Below, piece by piece: positions 1-10,204 of a stretch of DNA of 64,000 nucleotides; position 1 is the first letter of the stretch; the number at the start of each line of letters is the position of its first letter. The stretch is from Fagopyrum homotropicum (Eukaryota > Streptophyta > Magnoliopsida > Caryophyllales > Polygonaceae), in contig BSWB01000001.1 in assembly GCA_033239125.1 (NCBI GenBank), positions 139,577,981 to 139,641,980 on the forward strand, given 5' to 3'. The position numbers were made by a program, and so were the translations under genes. The notes under the pieces were generated by a model that did not search any database, was not told the origin of the DNA, and saw nothing but the letters and a program-made list of their open reading frames with translations.

Positions 1-553
1 TTGTCCAAGTGAAGAGAATAGGATCCAAGAGTCATCTTTGATTAAAGGCCAAATGTGGCCATTTATGTGTTTCAATTTCCTAGAAAAACTCTTGAATTTC
101 TTGCATTTTCTTTTGATAAACCTTTGATATTTCTAGCACTTAATTAGGGAGTTTTTAGGCTGAGTTTTGTGGCTATATAAAGCCTTGTATCCTCCCATTG
201 TAAGAGAAGTGAAGTTAAATGAAGTAAGTTAGCCTTTGTGCTTTCAAAGTTGTTGTTTGCTTTAAAACAAACCCCGAATTCTAGGTGAGATGCTTAGTTT
301 TCAAACATCTAGGTGAGATGCTTAGGTGGTTCTAAGGTGAGAGGCCGAGGAACGAAGGTTCGAACCCCAAAGTGAGATTCCGAGGGTAGTTCGTTCGAGT
401 TGAGGGATTCCCAAAGTGAGAGGCCGAGGGAATTTGCTCTTCATATCCAAAAACACAAAAATCCAAAAAAAAGAGTTTCATTTCACCGATTTCAATCCGA
501 GTGTGAACTTGTGCCGGTGGATCCTCGTGTTCGAATCGAGTTCGATCACATCA
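1..553 (+). repeat. LTR 1 of the tandem array (first ~7 bp cut by window edge)
   Basis: This is the same sequence as the 560-bp LTRs downstream, starting within the terminal TGATGTG. It ends in ACATCA at 553, three bases before the primer site. A TATA box and a run of short direct repeats (GGTGAGATGCTTAG twice, GTGAGAGGCCGAGG twice) lie in its second half. Confidence 0.82.
174..181 (+). promoter_or_regulatory. TATA box in array LTR (five copies)
   Basis: TATATAAA lies about 380 bp before the LTR 3' end, as expected for the U3/R promoter of a plant LTR element. Identical copies are at 1807-1814, 3440-3447, 5073-5080 and 6706-6713. Transcription start was not determined. Confidence 0.6.
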
Positions 554-555
554 AG

Positions 556-567
556 TGGTATCAGAGC
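556..567 (+). other. Primer-binding site, initiator tRNA-Met type (four copies)
   Basis: TGGTATCAGAGC, the classic plant PBS complementary to initiator tRNA-Met, starts two bases after the LTR end. Copies are at 2189-2200, 3822-3833 and 5455-5466. The fifth LTR lacks it because the host sequence follows. This is the main proof that the tandem unit is a retrotransposon. Confidence 0.88.
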
Positions 568-598
568 CTAACGGTGCGAGTTCCTCAAGCTTTCGGGG

Positions 599-1570
599 AT
601 GACGATCATCAACGACAATGCAAACGGTGGTAATCGAAACAACCAACGTTTGGATAGGCTTGAAGCCCAACTAGCTGAGATATTGAGAAGGTTTCCTCTC
701 CTTCTCTTGAACCCTCATGACAAAATACAAGGAGGTAGCAACCATGCAAACCGGAATGAACGAAGCAACAACCATCGAGAACAAAATCTGAATAGTCGTG
801 CCCTTGGGTCCCCGGATCGTATTCAAGCATCTCAACATGACGGCATCGAAGTCGCGAGAAGTAGTTACCATGGTAATAAATCCGATAATCAATTTCCCAA
901 TGATGGCATGACGGATTCGAGGACGAATCCTTTTCAAGGGAAAGGGGATGATGTGATCCCCACCGGAGAAGAAATCATCGTCAATATGCCGGAACTAATT
1001 GTTTTGCCACCAACCGTCCAAGTCAAAACTCAACCGGCACCTATCGAAATCAATACTTATGTGTTGGAGATCATGCCTAAAACTGAGCCAAAACTTATTG
1101 AAATGAAACCGAAAATGCTTGCACCGAGCATGCCAAATGGAAGCCAATTTTCACTCTCTCCGGCTAAGCTGTCAGGTTTGCGCACTCTCAGTAAAACGAC
1201 TATAACTGAGGCAATACTTGGAATTAAAATACCCATGAGTACTACTTTGAAAGGTATTTTCAATATCTACAACTTTCTAGTTTACTCAAAGTCGATATTG
1301 CAAGAGGAAGAGGGTGAAAATGACCCTACATTGCAGCAAGTACGGTACTTGTATGGATTGTTGGACAAGATCATGCATGGAGGCATGAAAGATGGTTATA
1401 CAAAACATATGCACGTCCTACCATACATATTTCATGCAGCATACCATGCTCATATTATTCATATATTATGCATGAATTTATGTATTGATCATGTGAAGGT
1501 CAACATGTCAACATTCAATCAAACATTGAAGGCATCTTCACACACATACATTGAATGGAGGCCAAGGTAG
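599..1570 (+). CDS. Hypothetical 323-aa protein of the array unit, copy 1
   Basis: The only sizeable sense ORF of the unit. It starts about 30 bp after the PBS, the usual place for gag. The N-terminus is Asn/Arg-rich and followed by a short amphipathic stretch (RLDRLEAQLAEILRR, about residues 17-31), similar in style to the start of plant Ty3/gypsy Gag. Residues 120-180 are rich in Pro, Glu, Lys and Thr. The C-terminal 50 residues are rich in His, Tyr and Met. I see no zinc knuckle, protease DSG/DTG motif, RT or integrase motif, and cannot assign a function. It may be a degenerate Gag remnant kept open by youth of the array, or a real accessory protein. Confidence 0.5.
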   Translation: MTIINDNANGGNRNNQRLDRLEAQLAEILRRFPLLLLNPHDKIQGGSNHANRNERSNNHREQNLNSRALGSPDRIQASQHDGIEVARSSYHGNKSDNQFPNDGMTDSRTNPFQGKGDDVIPTGEEIIVNMPELIVLPPTVQVKTQPAPIEINTYVLEIMPKTEPKLIEMKPKMLAPSMPNGSQFSLSPAKLSGLRTLSKTTITEAILGIKIPMSTTLKGIFNIYNFLVYSKSILQEEEGENDPTLQQVRYLYGLLDKIMHGGMKDGYTKHMHVLPYIFHAAYHAHIIHILCMNLCIDHVKVNMSTFNQTLKASSHTYIEWRPR

Positions 1571-1626
1571 TTCAATGGTCTTCTTCTCCTTCAATATGGA
1601 CGTCCAAGACTTGATTAGACCATCCT

Positions 1627-2186
1627 TGATGTGTTGTCCAAGTGAAGAGAATAGGATCCAAGAGTCATCTTTGATTAAAGGCCAAATGTGGCCATTTATG
1701 TGTTTCAATTTCCTAGAAAAACTCTTGAATTTCTTGCATTTTCTTTTGATAAACCTTTGATATTTCTAGCACTTAATTAGGGAGTTTTTAGGCTGAGTTT
1801 TGTGGCTATATAAAGCCTTGTATCCTCCCATTGTAAGAGAAGTGAAGTTAAATGAAGTAAGTTAGCCTTTGTGCTTTCAAAGTTGTTGTTTGCTTTAAAA
1901 CAAACCCCGAATTCTAGGTGAGATGCTTAGTTTTCAAACATCTAGGTGAGATGCTTAGGTGGTTCTAAGGTGAGAGGCCGAGGAACGAAGGTTCGAACCC
2001 CAAAGTGAGATTCCGAGGGTAGTTCGTTCGAGTTGAGGGATTCCCAAAGTGAGAGGCCGAGGGAATTTGCTCTTCATATCCAAAAACACAAAAATCCAAA
2101 AAAAAGAGTTTCATTTCACCGATTTCAATCCGAGTGTGAACTTGTGCCGGTGGATCCTCGTGTTCGAATCGAGTTCGATCACATCA
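1627..2186 (+). repeat. LTR 2 of the tandem array
   Basis: 560 bp with six-base inverted ends TGATGT and ACATCA. It serves both as 3' LTR of the unit before it and 5' LTR of the unit after it. The sequence just upstream is not clearly purine-rich, so the left boundary rests on the inverted ends and the fixed right boundary. Confidence 0.8.
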
Positions 2187-2231
2187 AGTGGTATCAGAGC
2201 CTAACGGTGCGAGTTCCTCAAGCTTTCGGGG

Positions 2232-3203
2232 ATGACGATCATCAACGACAATGCAAACGGTGGTAATCGAAACAACCAACGTTTGGATAGGCTTGAAGCC
2301 CAACTAGCTGAGATATTGAGAAGGTTTCCTCTCCTTCTCTTGAACCCTCATGACAAAATACAAGGAGGTAGCAACCATGCAAACCGGAATGAACGAAGCA
2401 ACAACCATCGAGAACAAAATCTGAATAGTCGTGCCCTTGGGTCCCCGGATCGTATTCAAGCATCTCAACATGACGGCATCGAAGTCGCGAGAAGTAGTTA
2501 CCATGGTAATAAATCCGATAATCAATTTCCCAATGATGGCATGACGGATTCGAGGACGAATCCTTTTCAAGGGAAAGGGGATGATGTGATCCCCACCGGA
2601 GAAGAAATCATCGTCAATATGCCGGAACTAATTGTTTTGCCACCAACCGTCCAAGTCAAAACTCAACCGGCACCTATCGAAATCAATACTTATGTGTTGG
2701 AGATCATGCCTAAAACTGAGCCAAAACTTATTGAAATGAAACCGAAAATGCTTGCACCGAGCATGCCAAATGGAAGCCAATTTTCACTCTCTCCGGCTAA
2801 GCTGTCAGGTTTGCGCACTCTCAGTAAAACGACTATAACTGAGGCAATACTTGGAATTAAAATACCCATGAGTACTACTTTGAAAGGTATTTTCAATATC
2901 TACAACTTTCTAGTTTACTCAAAGTCGATATTGCAAGAGGAAGAGGGTGAAAATGACCCTACATTGCAGCAAGTACGGTACTTGTATGGATTGTTGGACA
3001 AGATCATGCATGGAGGCATGAAAGATGGTTATACAAAACATATGCACGTCCTACCATACATATTTCATGCAGCATACCATGCTCATATTATTCATATATT
3101 ATGCATGAATTTATGTATTGATCATGTGAAGGTCAACATGTCAACATTCAATCAAACATTGAAGGCATCTTCACACACATACATTGAATGGAGGCCAAGG
3201 TAG
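2232..3203 (+). CDS. Hypothetical 323-aa protein of the array unit, copy 2
   Basis: Same 323-residue translation as the copy at 599-1570, at the same distance from its PBS. No substitution is visible, so copies have not had time to drift or are kept alike by conversion. Confidence 0.5.
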   Translation: MTIINDNANGGNRNNQRLDRLEAQLAEILRRFPLLLLNPHDKIQGGSNHANRNERSNNHREQNLNSRALGSPDRIQASQHDGIEVARSSYHGNKSDNQFPNDGMTDSRTNPFQGKGDDVIPTGEEIIVNMPELIVLPPTVQVKTQPAPIEINTYVLEIMPKTEPKLIEMKPKMLAPSMPNGSQFSLSPAKLSGLRTLSKTTITEAILGIKIPMSTTLKGIFNIYNFLVYSKSILQEEEGENDPTLQQVRYLYGLLDKIMHGGMKDGYTKHMHVLPYIFHAAYHAHIIHILCMNLCIDHVKVNMSTFNQTLKASSHTYIEWRPR

Positions 3204-3259
3204 TTCAATGGTCTTCTTCTCCTTCAATATGGACGTCCAAGACTTGATTAGACCATCCT

Positions 3260-3819
3260 TGATGTGTTGTCCAAGTGAAGAGAATAGGATCCAAGAGTCA
3301 TCTTTGATTAAAGGCCAAATGTGGCCATTTATGTGTTTCAATTTCCTAGAAAAACTCTTGAATTTCTTGCATTTTCTTTTGATAAACCTTTGATATTTCT
3401 AGCACTTAATTAGGGAGTTTTTAGGCTGAGTTTTGTGGCTATATAAAGCCTTGTATCCTCCCATTGTAAGAGAAGTGAAGTTAAATGAAGTAAGTTAGCC
3501 TTTGTGCTTTCAAAGTTGTTGTTTGCTTTAAAACAAACCCCGAATTCTAGGTGAGATGCTTAGTTTTCAAACATCTAGGTGAGATGCTTAGGTGGTTCTA
3601 AGGTGAGAGGCCGAGGAACGAAGGTTCGAACCCCAAAGTGAGATTCCGAGGGTAGTTCGTTCGAGTTGAGGGATTCCCAAAGTGAGAGGCCGAGGGAATT
3701 TGCTCTTCATATCCAAAAACACAAAAATCCAAAAAAAAGAGTTTCATTTCACCGATTTCAATCCGAGTGTGAACTTGTGCCGGTGGATCCTCGTGTTCGA
3801 ATCGAGTTCGATCACATCA
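3260..3819 (+). repeat. LTR 3 of the tandem array
   Basis: Third copy of the 560-bp LTR, 1633 bp after the previous one, with the same ends and no difference seen by eye. Confidence 0.8.
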
Positions 3820-3864
3820 AGTGGTATCAGAGCCTAACGGTGCGAGTTCCTCAAGCTTTCGGGG

Positions 3865-4836
3865 ATGACGATCATCAACGACAATGCAAACGGTGGTAAT
3901 CGAAACAACCAACGTTTGGATAGGCTTGAAGCCCAACTAGCTGAGATATTGAGAAGGTTTCCTCTCCTTCTCTTGAACCCTCATGACAAAATACAAGGAG
4001 GTAGCAACCATGCAAACCGGAATGAACGAAGCAACAACCATCGAGAACAAAATCTGAATAGTCGTGCCCTTGGGTCCCCGGATCGTATTCAAGCATCTCA
4101 ACATGACGGCATCGAAGTCGCGAGAAGTAGTTACCATGGTAATAAATCCGATAATCAATTTCCCAATGATGGCATGACGGATTCGAGGACGAATCCTTTT
4201 CAAGGGAAAGGGGATGATGTGATCCCCACCGGAGAAGAAATCATCGTCAATATGCCGGAACTAATTGTTTTGCCACCAACCGTCCAAGTCAAAACTCAAC
4301 CGGCACCTATCGAAATCAATACTTATGTGTTGGAGATCATGCCTAAAACTGAGCCAAAACTTATTGAAATGAAACCGAAAATGCTTGCACCGAGCATGCC
4401 AAATGGAAGCCAATTTTCACTCTCTCCGGCTAAGCTGTCAGGTTTGCGCACTCTCAGTAAAACGACTATAACTGAGGCAATACTTGGAATTAAAATACCC
4501 ATGAGTACTACTTTGAAAGGTATTTTCAATATCTACAACTTTCTAGTTTACTCAAAGTCGATATTGCAAGAGGAAGAGGGTGAAAATGACCCTACATTGC
4601 AGCAAGTACGGTACTTGTATGGATTGTTGGACAAGATCATGCATGGAGGCATGAAAGATGGTTATACAAAACATATGCACGTCCTACCATACATATTTCA
4701 TGCAGCATACCATGCTCATATTATTCATATATTATGCATGAATTTATGTATTGATCATGTGAAGGTCAACATGTCAACATTCAATCAAACATTGAAGGCA
4801 TCTTCACACACATACATTGAATGGAGGCCAAGGTAG
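3865..4836 (+). CDS. Hypothetical 323-aa protein of the array unit, copy 3
   Basis: Third identical copy of the 323-codon ORF, in the same position relative to LTR and PBS. Confidence 0.5.
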   Translation: MTIINDNANGGNRNNQRLDRLEAQLAEILRRFPLLLLNPHDKIQGGSNHANRNERSNNHREQNLNSRALGSPDRIQASQHDGIEVARSSYHGNKSDNQFPNDGMTDSRTNPFQGKGDDVIPTGEEIIVNMPELIVLPPTVQVKTQPAPIEINTYVLEIMPKTEPKLIEMKPKMLAPSMPNGSQFSLSPAKLSGLRTLSKTTITEAILGIKIPMSTTLKGIFNIYNFLVYSKSILQEEEGENDPTLQQVRYLYGLLDKIMHGGMKDGYTKHMHVLPYIFHAAYHAHIIHILCMNLCIDHVKVNMSTFNQTLKASSHTYIEWRPR

Positions 4837-4892
4837 TTCAATGGTCTTCTTCTCCTTCAATATGGACGTCCAAGACTTGATTAGACCATCCT

Positions 4893-5452
4893 TGATGTGT
4901 TGTCCAAGTGAAGAGAATAGGATCCAAGAGTCATCTTTGATTAAAGGCCAAATGTGGCCATTTATGTGTTTCAATTTCCTAGAAAAACTCTTGAATTTCT
5001 TGCATTTTCTTTTGATAAACCTTTGATATTTCTAGCACTTAATTAGGGAGTTTTTAGGCTGAGTTTTGTGGCTATATAAAGCCTTGTATCCTCCCATTGT
5101 AAGAGAAGTGAAGTTAAATGAAGTAAGTTAGCCTTTGTGCTTTCAAAGTTGTTGTTTGCTTTAAAACAAACCCCGAATTCTAGGTGAGATGCTTAGTTTT
5201 CAAACATCTAGGTGAGATGCTTAGGTGGTTCTAAGGTGAGAGGCCGAGGAACGAAGGTTCGAACCCCAAAGTGAGATTCCGAGGGTAGTTCGTTCGAGTT
5301 GAGGGATTCCCAAAGTGAGAGGCCGAGGGAATTTGCTCTTCATATCCAAAAACACAAAAATCCAAAAAAAAGAGTTTCATTTCACCGATTTCAATCCGAG
5401 TGTGAACTTGTGCCGGTGGATCCTCGTGTTCGAATCGAGTTCGATCACATCA
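4893..5452 (+). repeat. LTR 4 of the tandem array
   Basis: Fourth copy of the 560-bp LTR, again offset by 1633 bp with the same ends. Confidence 0.8.
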
Positions 5453-5497
5453 AGTGGTATCAGAGCCTAACGGTGCGAGTTCCTCAAGCTTTCGGGG

Positions 5498-6469
5498 ATG
5501 ACGATCATCAACGACAATGCAAACGGTGGTAATCGAAACAACCAACGTTTGGATAGGCTTGAAGCCCAACTAGCTGAGATATTGAGAAGGTTTCCTCTCC
5601 TTCTCTTGAACCCTCATGACAAAATACAAGGAGGTAGCAACCATGCAAACCGGAATGAACGAAGCAACAACCATCGAGAACAAAATCTGAATAGTCGTGC
5701 CCTTGGGTCCCCGGATCGTATTCAAGCATCTCAACATGACGGCATCGAAGTCGCGAGAAGTAGTTACCATGGTAATAAATCCGATAATCAATTTCCCAAT
5801 GATGGCATGACGGATTCGAGGACGAATCCTTTTCAAGGGAAAGGGGATGATGTGATCCCCACCGGAGAAGAAATCATCGTCAATATGCCGGAACTAATTG
5901 TTTTGCCACCAACCGTCCAAGTCAAAACTCAACCGGCACCTATCGAAATCAATACTTATGTGTTGGAGATCATGCCTAAAACTGAGCCAAAACTTATTGA
6001 AATGAAACCGAAAATGCTTGCACCGAGCATGCCAAATGGAAGCCAATTTTCACTCTCTCCGGCTAAGCTGTCAGGTTTGCGCACTCTCAGTAAAACGACT
6101 ATAACTGAGGCAATACTTGGAATTAAAATACCCATGAGTACTACTTTGAAAGGTATTTTCAATATCTACAACTTTCTAGTTTACTCAAAGTCGATATTGC
6201 AAGAGGAAGAGGGTGAAAATGACCCTACATTGCAGCAAGTACGGTACTTGTATGGATTGTTGGACAAGATCATGCATGGAGGCATGAAAGATGGTTATAC
6301 AAAACATATGCACGTCCTACCATACATATTTCATGCAGCATACCATGCTCATATTATTCATATATTATGCATGAATTTATGTATTGATCATGTGAAGGTC
6401 AACATGTCAACATTCAATCAAACATTGAAGGCATCTTCACACACATACATTGAATGGAGGCCAAGGTAG
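5498..6469 (+). CDS. Hypothetical 323-aa protein of the array unit, copy 4
   Basis: Fourth and last complete copy. The following LTR (6526-7085) ends the array, so no further ORF follows. Confidence 0.5.
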   Translation: MTIINDNANGGNRNNQRLDRLEAQLAEILRRFPLLLLNPHDKIQGGSNHANRNERSNNHREQNLNSRALGSPDRIQASQHDGIEVARSSYHGNKSDNQFPNDGMTDSRTNPFQGKGDDVIPTGEEIIVNMPELIVLPPTVQVKTQPAPIEINTYVLEIMPKTEPKLIEMKPKMLAPSMPNGSQFSLSPAKLSGLRTLSKTTITEAILGIKIPMSTTLKGIFNIYNFLVYSKSILQEEEGENDPTLQQVRYLYGLLDKIMHGGMKDGYTKHMHVLPYIFHAAYHAHIIHILCMNLCIDHVKVNMSTFNQTLKASSHTYIEWRPR

Positions 6470-6525
6470 TTCAATGGTCTTCTTCTCCTTCAATATGGAC
6501 GTCCAAGACTTGATTAGACCATCCT

Positions 6526-7085
6526 TGATGTGTTGTCCAAGTGAAGAGAATAGGATCCAAGAGTCATCTTTGATTAAAGGCCAAATGTGGCCATTTATGT
6601 GTTTCAATTTCCTAGAAAAACTCTTGAATTTCTTGCATTTTCTTTTGATAAACCTTTGATATTTCTAGCACTTAATTAGGGAGTTTTTAGGCTGAGTTTT
6701 GTGGCTATATAAAGCCTTGTATCCTCCCATTGTAAGAGAAGTGAAGTTAAATGAAGTAAGTTAGCCTTTGTGCTTTCAAAGTTGTTGTTTGCTTTAAAAC
6801 AAACCCCGAATTCTAGGTGAGATGCTTAGTTTTCAAACATCTAGGTGAGATGCTTAGGTGGTTCTAAGGTGAGAGGCCGAGGAACGAAGGTTCGAACCCC
6901 AAAGTGAGATTCCGAGGGTAGTTCGTTCGAGTTGAGGGATTCCCAAAGTGAGAGGCCGAGGGAATTTGCTCTTCATATCCAAAAACACAAAAATCCAAAA
7001 AAAAGAGTTTCATTTCACCGATTTCAATCCGAGTGTGAACTTGTGCCGGTGGATCCTCGTGTTCGAATCGAGTTCGATCACATCA
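6526..7085 (+). repeat. LTR 5, right end of the tandem array
   Basis: Terminal LTR. It ends ...CACATCA at 7085 and is followed directly by ACCTTCTTCCC, which matches the interior of the family A Athila LTR (reverse complement near 36592 and 47760). This fixes the LTR 3' end and the insertion point. The other flank and its target-site duplicate lie outside the window. Confidence 0.85.
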
Positions 7086-7997
7086 ACCTTCTTCCCATAT
7101 ATTTTAATACTTTCATAATGATGATGAGTGGCTGATTTCCTTGTGTGATTCTAGGGTGATTGGCTGAAGGTTGTGGGAAAAACAATGATAGAATAATCTT
7201 AGATTCCAGTAGGATCCTGAAAGTTCGAGTCTTTTTCCTTAACCCTAAGCATCTCGTTCAGTTGATGAACATCTCGGCCGGGGTGGAAACTGGCTGACCG
7301 AGGTGACTTATCTGATCCATAACTGAGAGTTAAGTGTTAGAGTTTGCCAAATCCTATTCTTATTCTACCTTTCCTGGTTCAAAGCAAGCTTAGGATGAGA
7401 CTTACCCGGTAATTCCTTAGTTTGTGTACCAACGATCATAAGTGTAGGTAATAAAGGTTTATCCTTTATTGGCGTTCGAGTGTGCTTCCATCCCATCTTT
7501 GTGAGTTAGCCTGAGACTTACCCGGTAAAGGTTGATTCTATTCCCTTAGATGGTGTGTTAGTTTGAGGTAATAGTTCTTTATCCTGATTCCTAGAGACTT
7601 ACCCGGTAATAGGAGTTACGGTTTAGGATTAGTGAGTGGTGAGACTTACCCGGTGATCTATTCCACTTTAGTAACACCTTCCCCACGCAAAAATTCAGCT
7701 TTGTCCGCTTATCTATAGATCTTGAGTTGGAACCACAACTAGATGCTTTAATCCCTAGAATTGCATGTTTGATTTATTGACTTCTTATTCATCTTTGATT
7801 GTGTTAATTGCTCTTGTGGTTAGTATTCACGAAGCTTACCATTATTGACTTTGTTTCACCGAGTCCTTGTGATCGACCCCTGGAATTTTCTTGCTTTTTA
7901 CTACGATTGACCCGTACACTGCGGGTTCGCATCCTTGTTTTAAGCTTAAGCCTAGGGTTATAAATTTAAAGCTTGCACACACCGTTTGGAGCGAACA
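7086..7997 (+). repeat. Athila family A LTR fragment, plus orientation
   Basis: Matches, in reverse complement, the lower half of the 1760-bp LTRs of element A (35691 and 46857). It ends in the family terminus GGAGCGAACA at 7997. Four copies of GAGACTTACCCGGT lie between about 7398 and 7660, as in other family A LTRs. Its 5' part would be on the far side of the tandem array, outside the window. LINE sequence starts directly after the terminus, so this may be a solo LTR inserted in the LINE. Confidence 0.85.
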
Positions 7998-10105
7998 GGA
8001 GGCTGCCACAATCTTAAGTCGTGAGATCTCTGAGGCGGATATCAAGTCGGCACTACACAACATTGGTGATTGTAAGGCACCCGGCCCGGATGGATTCAAC
8101 TCTTACTTTTACAAAAACACCTGGAACGTTACTGGGTCGTTCCTCACAAATGCTATCCTACACTTCTTCAATACGGGGTACCTCACTCATGGTCTAAATC
8201 ACATGTCTCTTGCCCTCATTTCCAAGAAATAAAATCCCAGCAAACCCTCTGACTATCACCCAATCTCATGCTGTAATACCCCATACAAGATTATTGCTAA
8301 GATACTTGCTGATAGATTAAATGAGACTCTCCCATCTCTTATTGGAAGATACCAAGGTGCATTTGTTAAGGGGCGTTCAATCCAGCATAACATCCTACTC
8401 TGTCAAGAAATCTTCAAGGGCTACAACCAAAGACATCTCTCCCCTAGAGCTGCAATCAAAATCGATCTCTCCAAGGCCTTTGATTCAATCGACCACAACT
8501 TTGTTCTAAACTGCCTACCCAAACCACTTTGTTCACCTCATCAGTAACTGTATAAAAATAGTCTCATACTCACTGAACCAAAATGGTTCTCTTCATGGCT
8601 TCTTCAAAGGCACTCGGGGCTTAAGACAGGGGTTCCCTCTCTCCCCACCTCTCTTTGTTTTGGCTATCGAAGTCATGTCATCTATGCTCAAGATCAACGC
8701 CACAAACCCAGACTTTAACCACCATCCCAAATGTTTTTCTACTCAACTAACCCATCTTTGTTTTGCAGATGACATTATGGTCTTTTGTAGAGGCGACGCG
8801 ACTTTAATCAATATCCTCAAAAGAACTCTTGATGCGTTTGGGAACTACTCTGGACTTCACATCAATCTTGCAAAATCCTCGCTGATCTTGGGAGGCCTTC
8901 CACAACCAGTATGCAGTGCGCTCGCCAATTCCATTGGTATCCCGCTTGGATCGCTTCCGTTCACCTATCTGGGCATCCCTATCGGCAGTAAGCGCCCGAT
9001 CCCTACTGACTACACCCCCCTCATCAACAAAATCACCCAACATATCAACTCTTGGAGCGCCCGAAATCTATCATATGCTGGCCGTACTCAAGTCTATGCC
9101 TCGATCCTCCATGCCCTCTAATACTACTGGTGTGCCGTTCTATGCATCCCCAACTCCATCATGATCAAAATAATAAGTCTTCTCAGATCCTTCCTCTGGT
9201 CCGGTACTACCTCCAGCCACCGGGCTCTTATCCCTTGGAACACTATCTGCAACTCTAAGCAGGATGGGGGTCTTGGTTTCAAGGAGCTCCTCTCTTGGAA
9301 CAAAGCATGCCTTGTAAAACTCATCTTCGAACTGGACCCCTCAAATTACTCCCAGAACATGTGGGTTGAATGGATCAACAAAAACATCCTCAAAAACCAA
9401 ACCATTTGGACTTACGAGTTCAACTACAAGCACAACAATACCTGGAGCCAAATCATCAAAGTCAGGGATGAAATCCTCTCCATGCCAAATGGTACAAACT
9501 TCATCACCAATACAACAAAACCAAACGGTAAATTCTCCACCACTTTTGCCTATAACCTCTTCCGGCCGACCACCACACTTCAAAACCCCTACCCGGCAAG
9601 CATTATCTAGAGAGACTTGAACATCCCAAAGGCCAGCTTCATCTCATGGATTGCAAGCCATGACCGACTCCCCACCCTCTCCAACATGCTTACTTGGAAC
9701 ACCACCTTGGACACAACTTGCAAGTTATGTAGCATCCACACCGAAACAGTTGACCACATCATTCACCACCACAGCTACTCCAACCTTGTCCTCAGACTCA
9801 TCTCAAATTGGATCAAAATCCCTCCTCCTTATCCATATAGCCATGATATCTGGAACTGGCTCGATCAGATGAACCACAAGAGAAGAGACCTTGCATCACA
9901 AGCCACCATCTCAACCATAACCGCATACATCTACTTCATATGGAAATTCCGTAGTGACATCATTTTCAACCAAAGGTTCACCCATGAAACCACATGTGCT
10001 CACAACATCATCAACTCCACCAAAAGCTACATTGCAAGTCACTGGAAGGATAGATCGACCCCCTCAATTGTTTGGGCTTCTATAAGAAGCATTCCCCTCA
10101 TCTAA
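7998..10105 (+). pseudogene. LINE ORF2: reverse transcriptase and C-terminal zinc-binding domain, broken
   Basis: RT motifs appear in order: KAPGPDGFN (about 8075-8101), a YHPISCCNTPYKIIAKILADRL-type block (about 8250-8320), GAFVKGRSIQHN (about 8355), KIDLSKAFDSI (about 8460-8490), and the catalytic FADD at 8762-8773. The last part (9617-10105) carries the Cys/His-rich C-terminal domain typical of plant LINEs, with CKLC and HIIHHH. The reading frame is stopped at 8230-8232, shifts around 8510-8650, and has in-frame stops at 9119-9121 and 9608-9610. The protein would have copied LINE RNA at a nicked target. This copy cannot make it. Confidence 0.85.
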
Positions 10106-10204
10106 TCATTCATTTGTTCGACTTTTCCTCATATCCATCTCAGATAGTATCTTCTGTAAATTCTTTGCTGTTACATTAATATAAAATCAGTTTCAAAAAA
10201 AAAA
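7998..10204 (+). mobile_element. LINE (L1-like non-LTR retrotransposon), 5' truncated in window
   Basis: Coding text begins in the RT domain right after the LTR fragment and runs to a zinc-binding C-terminus, then a 3' UTR and a short A tail (10195-10204). The endonuclease part is missing or lies beyond the upstream insertions. Copia sequence begins immediately after the A tail, so the LINE probably integrated into copia-1. Confidence 0.82.

Larger units (their letters stand above)
1..7085 (+). mobile_element. Tandem array of a small non-autonomous LTR retrotransposon, shared LTRs
   Basis: The sequence repeats head to tail with a period of exactly 1633 bp: four complete internal regions and five LTRs, the first lacking about 7 bp at the window edge. 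Each unit is a 560-bp LTR (ends TGATGT/ACATCA) plus a 1073-bp internal region with a primer site and one ORF. Neighbouring units share one LTR, so the layout is LTR-int-LTR-int-LTR. The copies look identical by eye and the four encoded proteins are identical. The array ends exactly at an LTR 3' end (7085), where an Athila LTR resumes. No protease, RT or integrase is present, so movement would need enzymes supplied in trans. It probably extends left of the window. Confidence 0.88.

Noticed and set aside
400..633. 77-codon open frame across LTR end and PBS of each array unit
   Set aside because: It runs through the primer-binding site and overlaps the main ORF start. It is an incidental frame of the LTR leader.
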